This document shows positions 10,871-24,130 of a DNA stretch of 64,000 nt, in pieces. Below the pieces are notes generated by a model. The model ran no database searches and was not told the origin of the DNA. It saw only the letters and a program-made list of their open reading frames with translations. Positions within the stretch are counted from its first letter, which is position 1. Each line of letters starts with the position of its first letter. A program made the translations under genes and the position numbers. The stretch is from Chionis minor (taxonomy: Eukaryota > Chordata > Aves > Charadriiformes > Chionididae): the NCBI GenBank assembly GCA_013398295.1, contig VZSF01008940.1, positions 219,511 through 283,510 of the forward strand, in the 5' to 3' direction.

Positions 10871-13800
10871 AAAAGATGTCTTTGCTGCTCAGCTCACTGT
10901 AGATGGATGAATCAGTTTGCTCATATTCAGCACCTGCAGGGGTCTGTGTTTAAGTAAACTCTGTTCTAAAACAGATGGTATGGCTAAGTTCTCATCATCC
11001 AAGCATAACAAACTCAATCCAGGATACTTTTGTCAACGACTAAAGAGTAGAGTCCCACAATCTTATATGAACAACAGGCTTTTATTTCTTCTTTTCCATC
11101 TTGATGATGTGGCAACCTGCTAGTCTCTACTACAGAAAGTAGAGGTATTTAGTTTTGTGTATCAATTAGGATATGTAATAGCTCTTCTTACAGCAGTAGA
11201 GTTTTTTCAACTGAAATTTTTCTTAGCTGAGTGTGATAAACAGCTGTCAGCACTAAATGCATTGATCTTAAACTGTTCAAATACTAAATGCAGCTTCCAG
11301 AAATAAGAAAGATGGTCCTTACTGGTCTGAGACTCAAGAAACTGAAATGCAAGCTATCAAGCTGTATTGGTGAAGTGATGTAAACCTATGAAAAGCAGAA
11401 AAGGCACCAGCTGTGGGACTGGGGCTGTCTGCATACATTCTGATATGTACCCTAGTGCCCTGAAGTCACAGAATTAAAATACATCCTTCCTTTGATGTAG
11501 TTTTGTACCTATGACCAGAGAGCAAAGAATGCATAGCATGTATCAATGTGTCCAAAGGCAGAAGTAGGAATAATTCCTGTTAAACTGCGTTCATTCACAG
11601 AGAGACAGGTTGGGTTTTTTAAGAAAGAGTGGTTTGTTTAATTATGTAGGGTATTTTTTTAAATTTGCATAAAAACTAGCTATATTATATTCTCCTTGCT
11701 GATAGTTCTGTTGAAGAAAACAGAAGGAGAGAGGAAAAAAATATCCTGCTTTTACATGAGATCAAACTATCCTGCCAGTTGTTCAGTGTTGCTATTACTT
11801 AATTCCATACTTTGTTGTAAGGTAGCTATGGAGAATCTGGCTCACATACTAAAGCATGCTTTTTTCTTGTCGTATCATCTTTTCATAAGGATTCACTCCC
11901 CAAATGCTTTATTTATACATATAATGTACTTACAGAAATAATTGCAATAGCAAAAAGTGGGTTAGGAGCATGAGGAATAAGTTGAGATTTCATCTGAGAT
12001 GTTATGGTAAAATGGACAAGAAAGCAGTGGAGTATTTAAAAACAGAGGACATAACTGACCTTATTTCTACTCTATGTTTAAGAAGATAAAGTAGAAAAAA
12101 ACCTGTCTATTTTTATAAAAAGACTGTAAAATATGATAAAGGTTTGCTGTAGTAAAGGTGAGAAAATATTTTGTATATTTTTTTCCCTTATTTCTGATAT
12201 ATCATTGCCTTGGTAATGAAGAAAGTATTGTTGTAAAAAGTAGAGATAGAGTACGAGTAATGGTTTGAGCTACAAATTTGTGGATTCAAATCCATGCAAA
12301 TATTAATCCATATGTGGAATAATTTATTCCATATCTTTTAACGAATGTGCAATTCTGATCTACTAGATCTCTATTCAACAATTTAAATTACATCGTTACT
12401 CTAAATTTTAATGGCAGCTATATCTAAATGTGTGTTAATTTGCAGTATATTGTTCGATCACTGGCTATCCCTTGCTACCCTATATACTTGGTAGCTTTAC
12501 AGACTAAACAAAGGAGACTAAGTTATACTGCAAAGCATGGAATCTTGATTTGAATCCATTATGCAGTTTTCTGAGAAAGTTTTTTGTCTTTAAAATGGGC
12601 CATATTCAAATAACTATAACTCTGTGCTTGCTGTCAATATTTGATTTTTCAGTATTTAATAAAGGGCGATTGCAAACGATCAGCCTTTACCTCTTTGTGT
12701 GTATGTACCTATACAGGGAGATGTAGATATGTAAACAATGCTAATTGTAAAGTTATAGAGAATATTTAAAAAATTACTGAATTCATCACTTAACTTTCTT
12801 CCTGCAACCCCTGTAGAATCCCATGAGTGTCCTTGGAATTCTTTTTGGGTATGCATGTTCAGCTTTGCAGATCAAATTTCTTTACTGGGGTTATTTAATG
12901 AGATGACACAGTTCTTTAGATAAAGTAATCTTCAGGTGATTTTAGATAAAATCAAGAAATAAAAAAACCCCCAACTCTTTATTTTCAGTCTCTTTTAAGT
13001 GTATGGTGACTTCAGATTTTCACTTTGCATTTGAAATCTCATTAATATCTTTTCAATTTTTTGGTCACATATGCTTCTTCTTTCTTGCTTTTCTTGCAGT
13101 GACCACATCTGTGAGCTAACTGCATAAGCAGCACTCATTATTTGCTTATTCAAGTATAGCAGGATATTTCATTTCATATTTTTGAATTAGAGAGGGAAGA
13201 TGCCTCCTAGTTCTCCAGGTGATGCTTAAAAGAGCTCAGAATTTTATAGTTCACTAGTTAAGATATCTTTCTGAGGTTAAGCTAATGACTTCTTTTATAC
13301 CTTATTAGCTATCTGACGGTGCACTAACAAGAATTTATTAAACTTTAAAAAAAAAAAAGATAACTAATGCAATCACATAAAACATCACTTAATACTGAAA
13401 ACCTTAAGCAGTATTGCAGAGCTGCAGTGTAAGTTGGAATGAAATATATTATGAAAAAATAGAATATTTATGATCCACTGTTCCTGTAATCTTCTTTCAC
13501 TCTAAGTATTTTTTCTTTTTTCTTTTCTGTCCTTTTTTCAAACTGTTGTATTACAAATGGGTTAAAAAGCAGGATATGTCTTCCCAGCTACGATTCCCTG
13601 TCCTCAGCAAGGAAATCAAATATACAGAGGAAAAGAGAAAGAACCCCACACAATTACAATATCAGTTAAAACACAACAGCTTTTCTGTGATCAGTGGAAC
13701 ACCAAGGAGCAACGCAGTAAATAATCCAACATTTTGATGTGCAAGATTCACCTGCGATGATCTACATTAGTCTGACTCTGCCCTGATTCTCTAGGATGAG

Positions 13801-15928
13801 TTCAACGTGCTGCAAATATGCTTGTTTTCTCAGCTAGAGATGGCTATTTATCTTGTAGTAGAATCTAAGGATTCAAGATTACAGCTGCATCATGTTCTGT
13901 ATAATCATCATACAAAAGTATGTAAAGAAAAGTTTCTGTCCTGCAGAGCTTCCAATCTGGATATAATGAGAGACAGTGGATATGTCAAAGTAAGGAAGGA
14001 AGAATAAGGTGGGAGTTGAAATAATTCTGGAAAAATACTTTATTCCACTGTGATAGCATATAAACTGCCTTATACCTGTGAGGTTTTCATAAGTCTGATG
14101 AGGCGAAAGAGCAACAGCGAACTCCTGCCTCACTGGAAGCTGCATCTTGATTCTGACTGAAACAGAAGCAGGAATTCTGAATATGGTTGTATGCATGGTA
14201 ATGTTGTTCTCCTTGATATTATTCAAATAGTCACTTTTACCATCCTGGCTTCAGCAGCAATAGTGCTGGTGTGGTAATAGTAGGTATAAAATGGCTAATC
14301 CATAAAATGTCTTATACTTAGGAAGGAATTTGTAGAGCTGAATGAGGGAGATGGTGCCAGAAATGTATGAGCCAGAACACTTATTTTGGCAGAAAAATTT
14401 GAACAGATAGAAGTGAAGACATATGGTATTTAGTCCAGAAGAGTGGAAATTGCAGTAGCCGAGACACAGTAGAATGAAGACTTGGATGAAGGCCTGTTTT
14501 TCCTCACATTCTGGACAGCTCAAGTTCTTAAATACTTGTGCCTGAGGAACCTTCAAGATCTAGATAATGTTGTGTGGAATTATAGGGATGAACAACTCAA
14601 AAATTATTATGAGTTGTGTAGCTGAGTGGGAGGAAAGTTAGGGTTGTCCTGAATCTGAGACTAGGCCAATGGAAAGATATTTAGGGGAGAAAAAGAGGGA
14701 GAGCTCTCTTAATTATGCTGAGATTGGAGGACAACTCGGCAATAACAAGAAAACTTTAGAAAATAAGTCCAAGATAGGTATAGAAAAAAAGAAGGAATTC
14801 ACAGTCATTGGAACTTTCCTTAAGGAAATATTACGCTAATAATATAAAAAATGTGCGTCTACTCCATAGTTGCAAGATTTTCCCAAATGTCCCTGGTTGC
14901 TCTGGAGATGAGAGCCTAAGAACTCAGAAATCGTTTGTTTAAATTTAAAATTCTACTCCGTAAAGCTAAACATGGTTCTTGCCTTCAGTATGGAGATTCA
15001 TTGGGTCAAAGAAGAGCAGTCTTTGCTCTCAGAGTTTGGCAGTGTTGCGAAAAGTCTTTTCACTGGTAGTTGTAAACAATTGAATTCAGTGGATATCTTC
15101 TTTACTTCTTCCCTAGAGGTGAAATAATCTGAAACGGGAGTTAAGTTGGTGAGGTTTGCCTTCTCTCAAGCTGAAATGCTCTAGCACACGGAGCAGTGCA
15201 AACTAAGCAGGATAAAACACTCTTCAATCTAATGACTAAATCAAAATGCTCCCTCATCTACATGTAGCGAGGCAATAGGGATCTCTTCCCCCTGTGTGCA
15301 AATTATATAATCCTGCTCATTGTGTGATTACGAGGGATGGGATAAAGAGTATTGCTGAGTGATTATAAAATGCAGGGATCACATTTGTATGACTAACACA
15401 GAGTGAGAAAACCTTTTTCTGCAGCTGTATGAATCCTCTGCTATTTTCTACAATATGCCCAGAAATCTTACTGCTTTGAAAACAGAGTGCAGTTCAGGAA
15501 ATTTCAAAAAGGGGGAAAAAATGCTGTTGCATTTGTTATTACTCTTCTGTTTCCTTCATCTTCCTAATATACTGCTGAAAATTGAAGACAAGCTTATGAT
15601 ATGTACATCAAAAGAAAACTTTCCCTATGATGAATGATAGCAGGACAAGGTCAATAGTAGAAGTGATTTAAGCATTTGCTAAGATCTGTTGTGTTATTCC
15701 ACTGTAAAGTTTGCAAGGCAAGAAAACACTAAAGCTAGTGAATACTGAGGCAGATTCTTCTACTTGTATCTCTCTGTTCATTAAAAAATCTAACATTTTC
15801 TTAAAATGACAAATTTAAGATTCTTGCTATGATGTCTGTTGGCTATGATTTCATGTTTTTTTGAAAGATGCTTAAGATGTACTTAAAGTTATTTATGAGT
15901 AACCAAACTATTCTGGCTATTAATTTTG
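10871..15928. other. Unique AT-rich noncoding DNA
   Basis: No gene or confident repeat was recognised. Homopolymer runs occur (12 A at 13347-13358). All frames are short; the longest is 115 codons on the minus strand at 13879-14226 and it has no recognisable domain. Confidence 0.55.
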
Positions 15929-16479
15929 TGTCATGATTTAACCCCAGATGGCAACTAAGCACCACACAGCTGCACGCTTGCTCCCCCTCAGTGGGAAGGG
16001 GGAAGAGAATCAGAAGGGTAAAAGTGAGAAAACTCGTGGGTTGAGATAAAAACAGTTTAATAATTGAAATAAAATTAAAATAAAATACTAAGAATAAATT
16101 GTTATGAAAAAGAAAACAACAAAGAGAGGGAAAGAAAATACAAGAAGGACAGGTGATGCAAATAAAAAACATTGCTCACCACCAAACCACTGATGCCCAG
16201 CCGGTCACTAAGCAGCAGCCACCCTGCTAACTGTCCCCCCAGTTTAATTGCTCAGCACAACACCATGTGGTATGGAATATCCCTTTGATCAGTTGGGAGC
16301 TGTCCCAGCTGTGTACCCCTAAAACCTCTTGTGCTCCCCCAGCATACTCACTGTCAGGGCAGGCCTTGACTGTGCAAGCACTGCTCCGCAATAACTAAAA
16401 CATCATTGTGTGCTTTCAGCACTGCCCCTTACTAATTACTATGAAGAAAATTAACTCTATCCCAAGCAAACCCAGCACA
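15929..16479 (-). mobile_element. Solo LTR (LTR-C), antisense avian ERVL-type
   Basis: This 551-bp unit begins TGTCATGATTTAACCCC and ends ACTCTATCCCAAGCAAACC then CAGCACA on the plus strand. It closely follows a widespread avian LTR family read backwards: gcaactaagcaccac near the left end, actcgtgggttgagata inside, ggtatggaatatccctttg further on, and ttaactctatccc at the right. The 5-mer TTTTG precedes it (15924-15928) and recurs at 16481-16485 with one extra G between, which fits a 5-bp target duplication. The TATA region is degraded and no internal retroviral sequence remains. The family assignment is from memory of avian LTR consensus sequences. Confidence 0.85.
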
Positions 16480-18929
16480 GTTTTGAAAGAGAATACAATG
16501 TAGATTATTAGAGCTCAGAAAAATTATGATAGCTGCTGATTGCTAAATAATATTACCTTAAGACTTTTATAAGAAAAATTGGATATATTTTTCCATTGTT
16601 TTCAGAATAAATTACCCTTGAGTTGAATAAAAGGATTTTACATTAAATGATTGTCTGAAAATACTCATAGTAACAAACCCTAGCAAAACATACTCCTTTT
16701 GGGATTGTATCACTGTCATGAAAATATGAAAACATGTTAGGAAAGGGAAAGGGGAAGTAGAAAAACATATGTAAAATAAAAGTACATTTACACATTTGAA
16801 AACTATAGCTACCTCCTCCAATAAAGTAATGAGTGAGAGGTGGTATGAACCTTTCTTGATGAAAGGTTATTGCCAGGAAAAGTCTTCATGTAGCATAAGC
16901 TCCCTGTAGTGTATATTTTTTTATTGTACAGTCTGTTTACTAAAGCACTGGGTTTGTATTAATTGCACTAATAGATTTTCATTTCCTGGAGTGACCAAAG
17001 ATACCTTGGCAGGGATCAGGCAGAGAGTGTGTTTGGGTGGCACCGCCTGTGACTCCTTCCATGTCCGCAGGGCACAGACCTTCACTGGCCAGGATTAACC
17101 TGGTCATAGGGCAGAAATTGTTTTGGTGGGTCTGTAGGTCTTGGGGGAACTCCCTATGAAGTGTTAATTTCCTGGTAATCAAATCTGCCAATTTAGGACT
17201 TCATTGTCCTATTGTTTCAGGAAATCCAAAATTATTGTGCCATTGCGAAACTATTTTAATAAAGATTTTATCAATATTTAATGCATATTAGGCCTTAAAT
17301 AGAAAATATTTATAAGGAATAAATGGTGCTAAATTAAGAAGTATCATTTCCAGTAACTTCTCTTTTTTATTAATACTTAGAGAATTTCTTCTCTAATCCT
17401 TTTTAACAGATCATTCTGCTTGGGGCTGCTATTTCAATAGTGTTTCATTCTTGGCCGTATCATTTAAGTTCCTCATTTAATTTATATATAAAAAATTCAG
17501 TAGGTTTAATGTTCTAATTTCTCATTGTTTTAATTAAAATGGAAAATGTGGCCCTTTGTATACCATTTGAATCCTGCATATATGAGCCACTTAAGGCAGC
17601 TTTAAAGAAATCTTTTTGTAAAATTTTTTTTTCTGTATTGTTCCTTAAGATAAAGTGGACAACACAGGTAAGATGATAAACTTTCTTGAACTGAAAGCTG
17701 AATCATTTAGAAGTGTAATAATCAATAATAAACAAACTTAGATTTACCAAGGCATCTTTAGATTTTGATTTCCTCTAAATTAACCCAGCCCACAGATTTC
17801 AGTGGACTTTTTTATCAGATCTCCAAATTGGCTTGCATGTCTTATGGCACAGATTGCTCTGATGACAGGTTACAGAGTTTAAAAGGTCTTTTCAGTCCAT
17901 AGTTGTTGACTTATATGAAACCCTCCGTTTCTGGCAGCAGGAGTACTGTATCTTCACAGTGCCTGCTGCCTCCAAGTGGGAAGCCTTGGTTTAAGTACAG
18001 GAAAACCAAAGGAAATAGTGCTGTTATCTTTCTGGAGGCTCAGGTCAGAACCTGTGAGGCCAGCAAATTTGTTTGCCCACAGAGTTGTCAGAAAATCCTA
18101 TCATAGAGACTGGTTGCAGTTTTAAATTTATTTCCATTCAAAGCTTTAACAAATCAAGTCTGAAAGGCAGAAACTACTTCCTGTTCAAAGAAATACTAAA
18201 ATTATCAACTTCAGTCAGATAATCTAGCTCTAGATCAAAACTCCTCAGGGAAATATTTGCATTTTGCTGGTTTACTCAGAGGAGTGGCTCTAGGGATCTA
18301 AAGATATCCTCTGCATATATATTTTTAATTTTTTTTTTTAACTGAAGGAAACACTGATGCCAGAGCTGAAGCTAGTGATTTAATCATAGGATTGCTAGAG
18401 GCTACAATACCCTATCTGCTCAGAAATCAATATCTATGCTCTCAGTTATATTAGAGAAATGTTTACTTCTTCACCTGACCAAGATAATAATTTGTATATG
18501 CTGTATTGTCTGATTATTTTTTTTTAAGTTAATGATTTGTGGGGAGGATAAAATAATTTATTTTAAAATCCTTTTGTACTGCACAATTTTCCTGTTATTG
18601 ACTGATTATTTTGTGTGTGTATATAGCACCATTCACATGCATCAAGTTGCTTCATGAAGAATTTGAAATGCTCTGTATGTAGGAAGCAATACGCTTTTTT
18701 GCTAAAACACAGCCATCAGCGGGGCAGCATGTAGTAGCAACCTTTGCATTGCTGGTGCTACCAATTTCAGCTCAAGAGGTGAACAGGAGAATTCCGCTGG
18801 TGCATCAGGGGAATTCAAGTAGGTGAAATGCAATTACCCACATTGGAATATGATCAGGATACTAGCATTAAACCCCAGTCTGGTAAAAAGCGCTGTGGGA
18901 TTTTTAATGACCACAAGTCAGATAATGTT

Positions 18930-19345
18930 TTATTTCTCATCCTGAGGACAAAACCTGTATTAGCAGAGTGCCTCCTGCCACTTGCTGCGATGTTAGTTTA
19001 ATAAAGACCCGTAGGGAAGAGTGTAACCTCCTGCAGTGAGTTGCTATCGCCACGTTTGCTGCCTGCTCAGAGGAGGGTGAAGCAGAGGCGAGAGGAAGGT
19101 GCACAGATTTGCTGGCTGTCACAGGGAAGTCTCTGGCAGGACATAGGGCTGGGTGGGGTGGCAGGGGGCTGCTGCAGTGTGACTGCCTTCATGGCTGAAC
19201 ATATTTCCTGGCGGAAGCATGCTACAGCATCCAACTGTCCCCAGAGGTCTCCCGTCCACAGACTGACCCGCCTCTGCTTTATTTGCCTAACGAGAACTGA
19301 CGAGATCGCGGCTCACGTTGGTTGGCTACAAAAAGCACATTAAAC
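18930..19345. other. GC-richer, CpG-containing island in unique DNA
   Basis: This stretch is visibly richer in G and C than its surroundings and keeps several CpG dinucleotides, for example around 19299-19318 (acgagatcgcggctcacg). Open frames run on both strands (19041-19343 plus, 18937-19122 minus), but neither encodes a recognised domain. It does not match the CR1 or LTR families seen elsewhere in the window. It could be a regulatory element, an exon of an untranslated transcript or an old unrecognised repeat. The sequence alone cannot decide. Confidence 0.3.
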
Positions 19346-22300
19346 ATGTCAGTGCAGGTGATTCTCCCACTATATAAATTGACAGTGTAGGATTAGATGG
19401 TATTGCGTTGGAAATCTATTAACACTTGAAGCAGTTTGCTTGAATTAGAAGCCTCGATAGAATTACAATTACTTTTCTTCTCCTCTGTGAGTTTTGTTGC
19501 TACCTTTGTGTACCTTGTAATGAGAATACTTGCAAACCAAGGAAAATGTTTTCCAAAATCTTATGTGGAGCCATATTCCTCTTTTAGATTCACAAACCTG
19601 TATGCGTATGGGAGAAGCAGCAAATGGAAGGAGCAGAGACAAGCAGAAACCCACTGGGTTTCAAGTTCGACAGCAGATGCTGAAGAATAGAAGTGGGTAA
19701 GTGGGGACGGGTAAATGCCATGGCCTTGGAAACTGACGTGCATTGGCAATGTTCAGAATTGCACAGGACACAGGTAAGAGTATTTTGTTTCCTATACACT
19801 CAATGCAGGGTGATGCAGGCAGAATAACAAGAGAAGGCATCATCTCAATCAGGGAGCTGGAGGCATGTAACCTTTGCTGATTGGGATTCAGTGCCCTCCT
19901 GGGTGCAAGCTGGCAATCAGGAATGAACAATGTGTGCTCGTGCAACATGTTGAGGATGTGCAACTTTTTTTTCACAACTTCATCTAAAAAGTTAGGAACC
20001 TGCAATCTGCCTCACTCCCCTGGGGAATGGCTCCTAGATATCCTTATAACAGCAGAGTAAAGAATTATTACCACTAGTTTTAACATAATGTGCGTGGAGT
20101 GGTACCAGAATTAGCACAGCATAAGAGGTGGTGAAGGCGGAAAACCAGGAGGTGGACAAGTGCAACCACCTGGATGGTGATCTTAGGACAGAAACCTAGG
20201 AGACAACTGTGAAGGGACTAGAGGTTGGCAGGGCCTGCGGAGTAAGCAGCAGCAGAACGACAAAATGAAAGGGAGAACATAGTGACTAACATCACTTGGG
20301 GAAAAAGTGAGCAGTCTATCAAAGAAGTAACTCTCAGGCCTTTCAGCCCCACTGCAGTGGAGACAGATGTTGTAGAGGAAGTAATGTGGTGACCTGCAGA
20401 TTAAGTGTGAGCAGGGAGGAAATCAGAAGGAGCTGAGAACTGGTCTTGGGATTCTGACCCAGAAACAGTGAAGTGAATGCAGGTTATAGAAGAAACTTGC
20501 CAGCTCTATCAGATTTGCAGATGTGTCACAGGATATTTTTCCCCCAATCAGAGGTTGCTTTAATGAGGTCAGAAGAGAACCGACCATCCCATGTGAGCTA
20601 CAAGAAAAAGGAGCAGCGTTAAGTGATTATGCATTATTTATAAAAATAGCCTTTGTTTCTCATACTGTATTTCAGGTCTCTTATAGGAACTCAGAAACAT
20701 CTTGGATTTAATTTTCATCAGTTCTGCTATTTATTTTTAAACTTCAGAATGTTTTAGCTCAAATTGTAATGCTCTTTTCAGAATTCGATCTGTGTGTGCA
20801 TCAAATAATTCATCTGTGGGCTTAGTTTAAGTCTTGATCCTTACATCAGTACAGTACCTACATACTGAAGTGAGTCCCTATTTCAAATACTCTATGTATG
20901 TCTTCTGCTGGTGGAAAGTTCCAAAATGTTCCAAATTATTTTTGTCTTTTATGTCTTGATCTTCATCTATGAATATTAAAATATCATGTAACATTATGTA
21001 CTCACCATAATGTATTTTAGTCCTTCCCCTGACATTACCATCTTCAAGTCATGCCAGCAAAAATGTCATCCTTTATCTAAATATTAAAAAATCATCAGTG
21101 GACCCATTCCCATTAGGAATCTCTGTAGCTTCTGGTCAGTTTCTGGACCTTATTTCTGGAAGACAGTCTGACATTTCATCTGATCTTCACTCTCTTCTAC
21201 AGCAATGTCTATGTTGCCTGTATTTCCTATACCTTTAGCTCCTTCAGGTAACACTGCATAAAAGCTTCTATCAGGTTCTTATTCAAGGGTGTCCAATATA
21301 TATGTCACTTCTGAATCCAGTTATTTTAGTTCATAATTCTTTTATCTAAGTAGCAGTTCATCTGCTGATACTGTCTACAGTTTTAAAGCTCCTGTAGTTC
21401 ATTGCTTAAGGGCTGTATTTTCTTTAGTTGGTGAAAAAGAAAAAGCATCTAGGGTATCAAAGTATAGGCTTAATATTTACTGAATATAGCACAGGTATGA
21501 CAAAGGAAAATTTTTAAATTTTGGAGGCTCAAATGTACCCTGATTAGGGGGTGACGGGGGGTGGTGGTGTGTGAAATCTGATTACCATTGTCAATAATCT
21601 ATAGAAAGTGCTCAGGGGACTAATACTTACTAATCACTAACAATTTAGCTTTCCGAATATGATGGGTTTTGAATTTTGTCGTCTATCAATAACTTGACTT
21701 TGATATTATTTAAAAAATAGATGGTAATCCAGTCCTGAAAACACTTAATTTAGTTAAAAGTATAATTCTCTTACACTGTGTGTAGTTATTAAATTTATGT
21801 TGATCTTTTAATACACTTTTAAATCTCTATAAGGAATAAAAAGATTTGATGTTAATTTATGCAATCTACCATTAGACAGATAAAATGAACCCTGTAGTCC
21901 GCAAAAGTCACATTATCAAATATCCTGTAATGTGTTTTATGGTACCTTCTAAAAAAAATAAAAAATTAAAGACAGTTCATGAAACAGGAGCAGTTCAGAG
22001 AGACATACTTCCTAAAACCTGTAATGTCAAGCCTATTGTTATCTTCAACAATCCAGAACTTTTGAGGAAGAATGAGAAGGAATTATGTTTAAGTTTATTA
22101 TAAAGTCCAGAGCAGAAAGGAAATATCAGACGTTCACCACAGTTCTAAGAAAGAAACTCCTGTGAACAAGTAAATATTTGCACTACATAATCAAAATGGA
22201 GTTCACAACAAACTTCTATGCACAGGTCCGGTGAGATAAATGTCTTAAAATTTGGATTAAAGGAAATACTCCTTCATTTTAAGCCTGAATGAGCTTGGAA

Positions 22301-22643
22301 ATTACCTGTACATATTTAAACAATTGTTCCTTACAATATCACCTTTTAGTGTAAAACTGCTTTGGGTTTGATATTTTGGGGAGGGTGTTTTTTGGTTGGT
22401 TTTTTTAGAAGTTAGATCAGTTGTTTCAATATTGTGAGTAAAAATGTCTTAATAACATTGGATAAAGCAAAGTATGTAGCGTACTGAGACACCTCTATTT
22501 CCACTATAAGTTATAAATAGATGGAATGTTTCCAAGCGTGGATGAATGGAACAAATGATTTATCAACTAGATCAATATCTCTTGTGGTATCTAAAAACAG
22601 AAACATGGGAATGGAGAGCAATATTTTCAGGAAATATTTTTTC

Positions 22644-22658
22644 TTTTTTTTTTTTTTT
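22644..22658 (+). repeat. Poly-T run (15 T)
   Basis: An uninterrupted homopolymer about 200 bp before the CR1-A tail. No retrocopy is recognised next to it. Confidence 0.9.
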
Positions 22659-23260
22659 CTTATTCCTAAGCTTGCCTATAGGACACCTGGCAGTCTTACA
22701 GTACTGCTGTATACCTTTACTTATTTACCTGACCAACTGGCAGGGAATCTGCAAGCCATTTTCTATCTATGACTTAGCGTCAGGCCTACAAATCAGAGAA
22801 CCCTCAGAACATGATATGGCATATAGACTCTGCTTTATGCAGCTACACCCACATAGACTGGAAGATAGAATCAGAGAATCAGAGAATCATTGTGTCATAC
22901 AACAGTTTGGGTTTGAAGTTACCTTTGAGGTCATCTAGTCCGACACCACTGCAATGAGCCCGGACTTCTTCAACTAGATCAGGTTGCTCAGAGCCTCATC
23001 CAGCTTGACCTTGAATGTCTCCGAGCATGGGCATCTACCACTTCTCTGGGCAATCGGTCCCAGTGTTTCATCACCCTCATTGTAAAAAATTTCTTCCTTA
23101 TATCTAGTCTAAATGTACCTTCTTTTACCTCAAAATCATTACCCCTTGGCCCATTGCTAAGGCTCTGCGAAAATGTCTGTCTCTATCTTTCTTATAGGCT
23201 TCCTTTAAGTACTGAAAGGCTGCAGTAAGACCTCCCTGGGGCCTTCTCTTCTCCAGGCTG

Positions 23261-23261
23261 N
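23261..23261. other. Single-N gap hiding about 491 bp
   Basis: CR1 copy A jumps here from the position matching 53646 in copy B to the position matching 54138. The N therefore stands for roughly 491 bp of CR1, not one base, unless a real deletion coincides with it. Confidence 0.7.
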
Positions 23262-23289
23262 CCATTCAGCTTGGGGTCATCTGCAAACT

Positions 23290-23345
23290 TGATGAGGGTG
23301 CACTCGATCTCACTGCCTGATGAGGGTGCACTCGATCTCACTGCC
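23290..23345. repeat. 28-bp exact tandem duplication in CR1-A
   Basis: The 28-bp unit starting TGATGAGGGTGCACTCG occurs twice in a row (23290-23317 and 23318-23345). The same duplication is in copy B at 54166-54221. It lies just beside the RT FADD motif and breaks the frame. Confidence 0.95.
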
Positions 23346-24130
23346 TGTGTTATTGATGAAAATATTAAACGGTACTGGTCCCAGTACGGACCCGTGAGGG
23401 ACACCATTCATCACTGATCTCCATCTGGACATCAAGCCGTTGACCATTACCCTCTGGATGTGACCATCCAACCAGTTCCTCATCCATCAAACAGTCAAAC
23501 TATCAAATCCACATCTCTCCAATCTAGAGAGAAGGGTGTTGTGGGGGACTGTGTCAAAGGCTTTAGAGATGTCCAGAGAGATGACATCTATAGCTCTTCC
23601 TTTGCCCACTGATATAGTCACTCCACCACAGAAGGCCGCTAGGTTGGTCAGGCAGGACTTGCTGTTGGTGAGGCGATTCTGGCTATCTCAATTCACCTCC
23701 CTGTCCTCCACATGCCTTCACACAGCTTCTAGGAAGATCTATTCCATGTTCTTCCCAGGCAGAGTGGTGAGGCTGATAGGTTGGTAGTTCCAGGGTCCTC
23801 CTCTCTACCCTTTTTAAAAATGGATATGATGTTTCCCTTTTTCCAGTCACCAAGGACTTCACCTGACTGCCATGACTTTTCAAATATGATGGGGAGTAGC
23901 TTGGCAACTACATCAGCCAATTCTTTCAGGACTCCGGGGTGTATCTCATCAAGTCCTGTAGACTCCTGTCTGTTCAAGTTTCTCAGGTAGTCTCAACCCT
24001 AACCTTCTCTTACACTGGGAGGGACTTTGTTCCCACAGTTCCCTGCCTTGCATCCCATCCATTTGAGAGATGTAGGAAGAGAGGTTGCAGGTGAAGTCTG
24101 AGGTAAAACTGTTGAGTATCACAGCCTTCT

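Larger units (their letters stand above)
16480..22864. other. Unique noncoding DNA with one GC-richer island
   Basis: Mostly AT-rich DNA without recognised genes or transposons. The exception in composition is 18930-19345, listed separately. A purine-rich stretch runs about 20100-20500, and a G-rich patch lies at about 21546-21570. A 15-T run lies at 22644-22658, shortly before the CR1 copy. Confidence 0.5.

Noticed and set aside
13905..14010. Phrase 'tcctgcagagcttccaatctgg' as an ancient transposon
   Set aside because: It resembles wording common in old vertebrate repeats but is too short and isolated to support a call.
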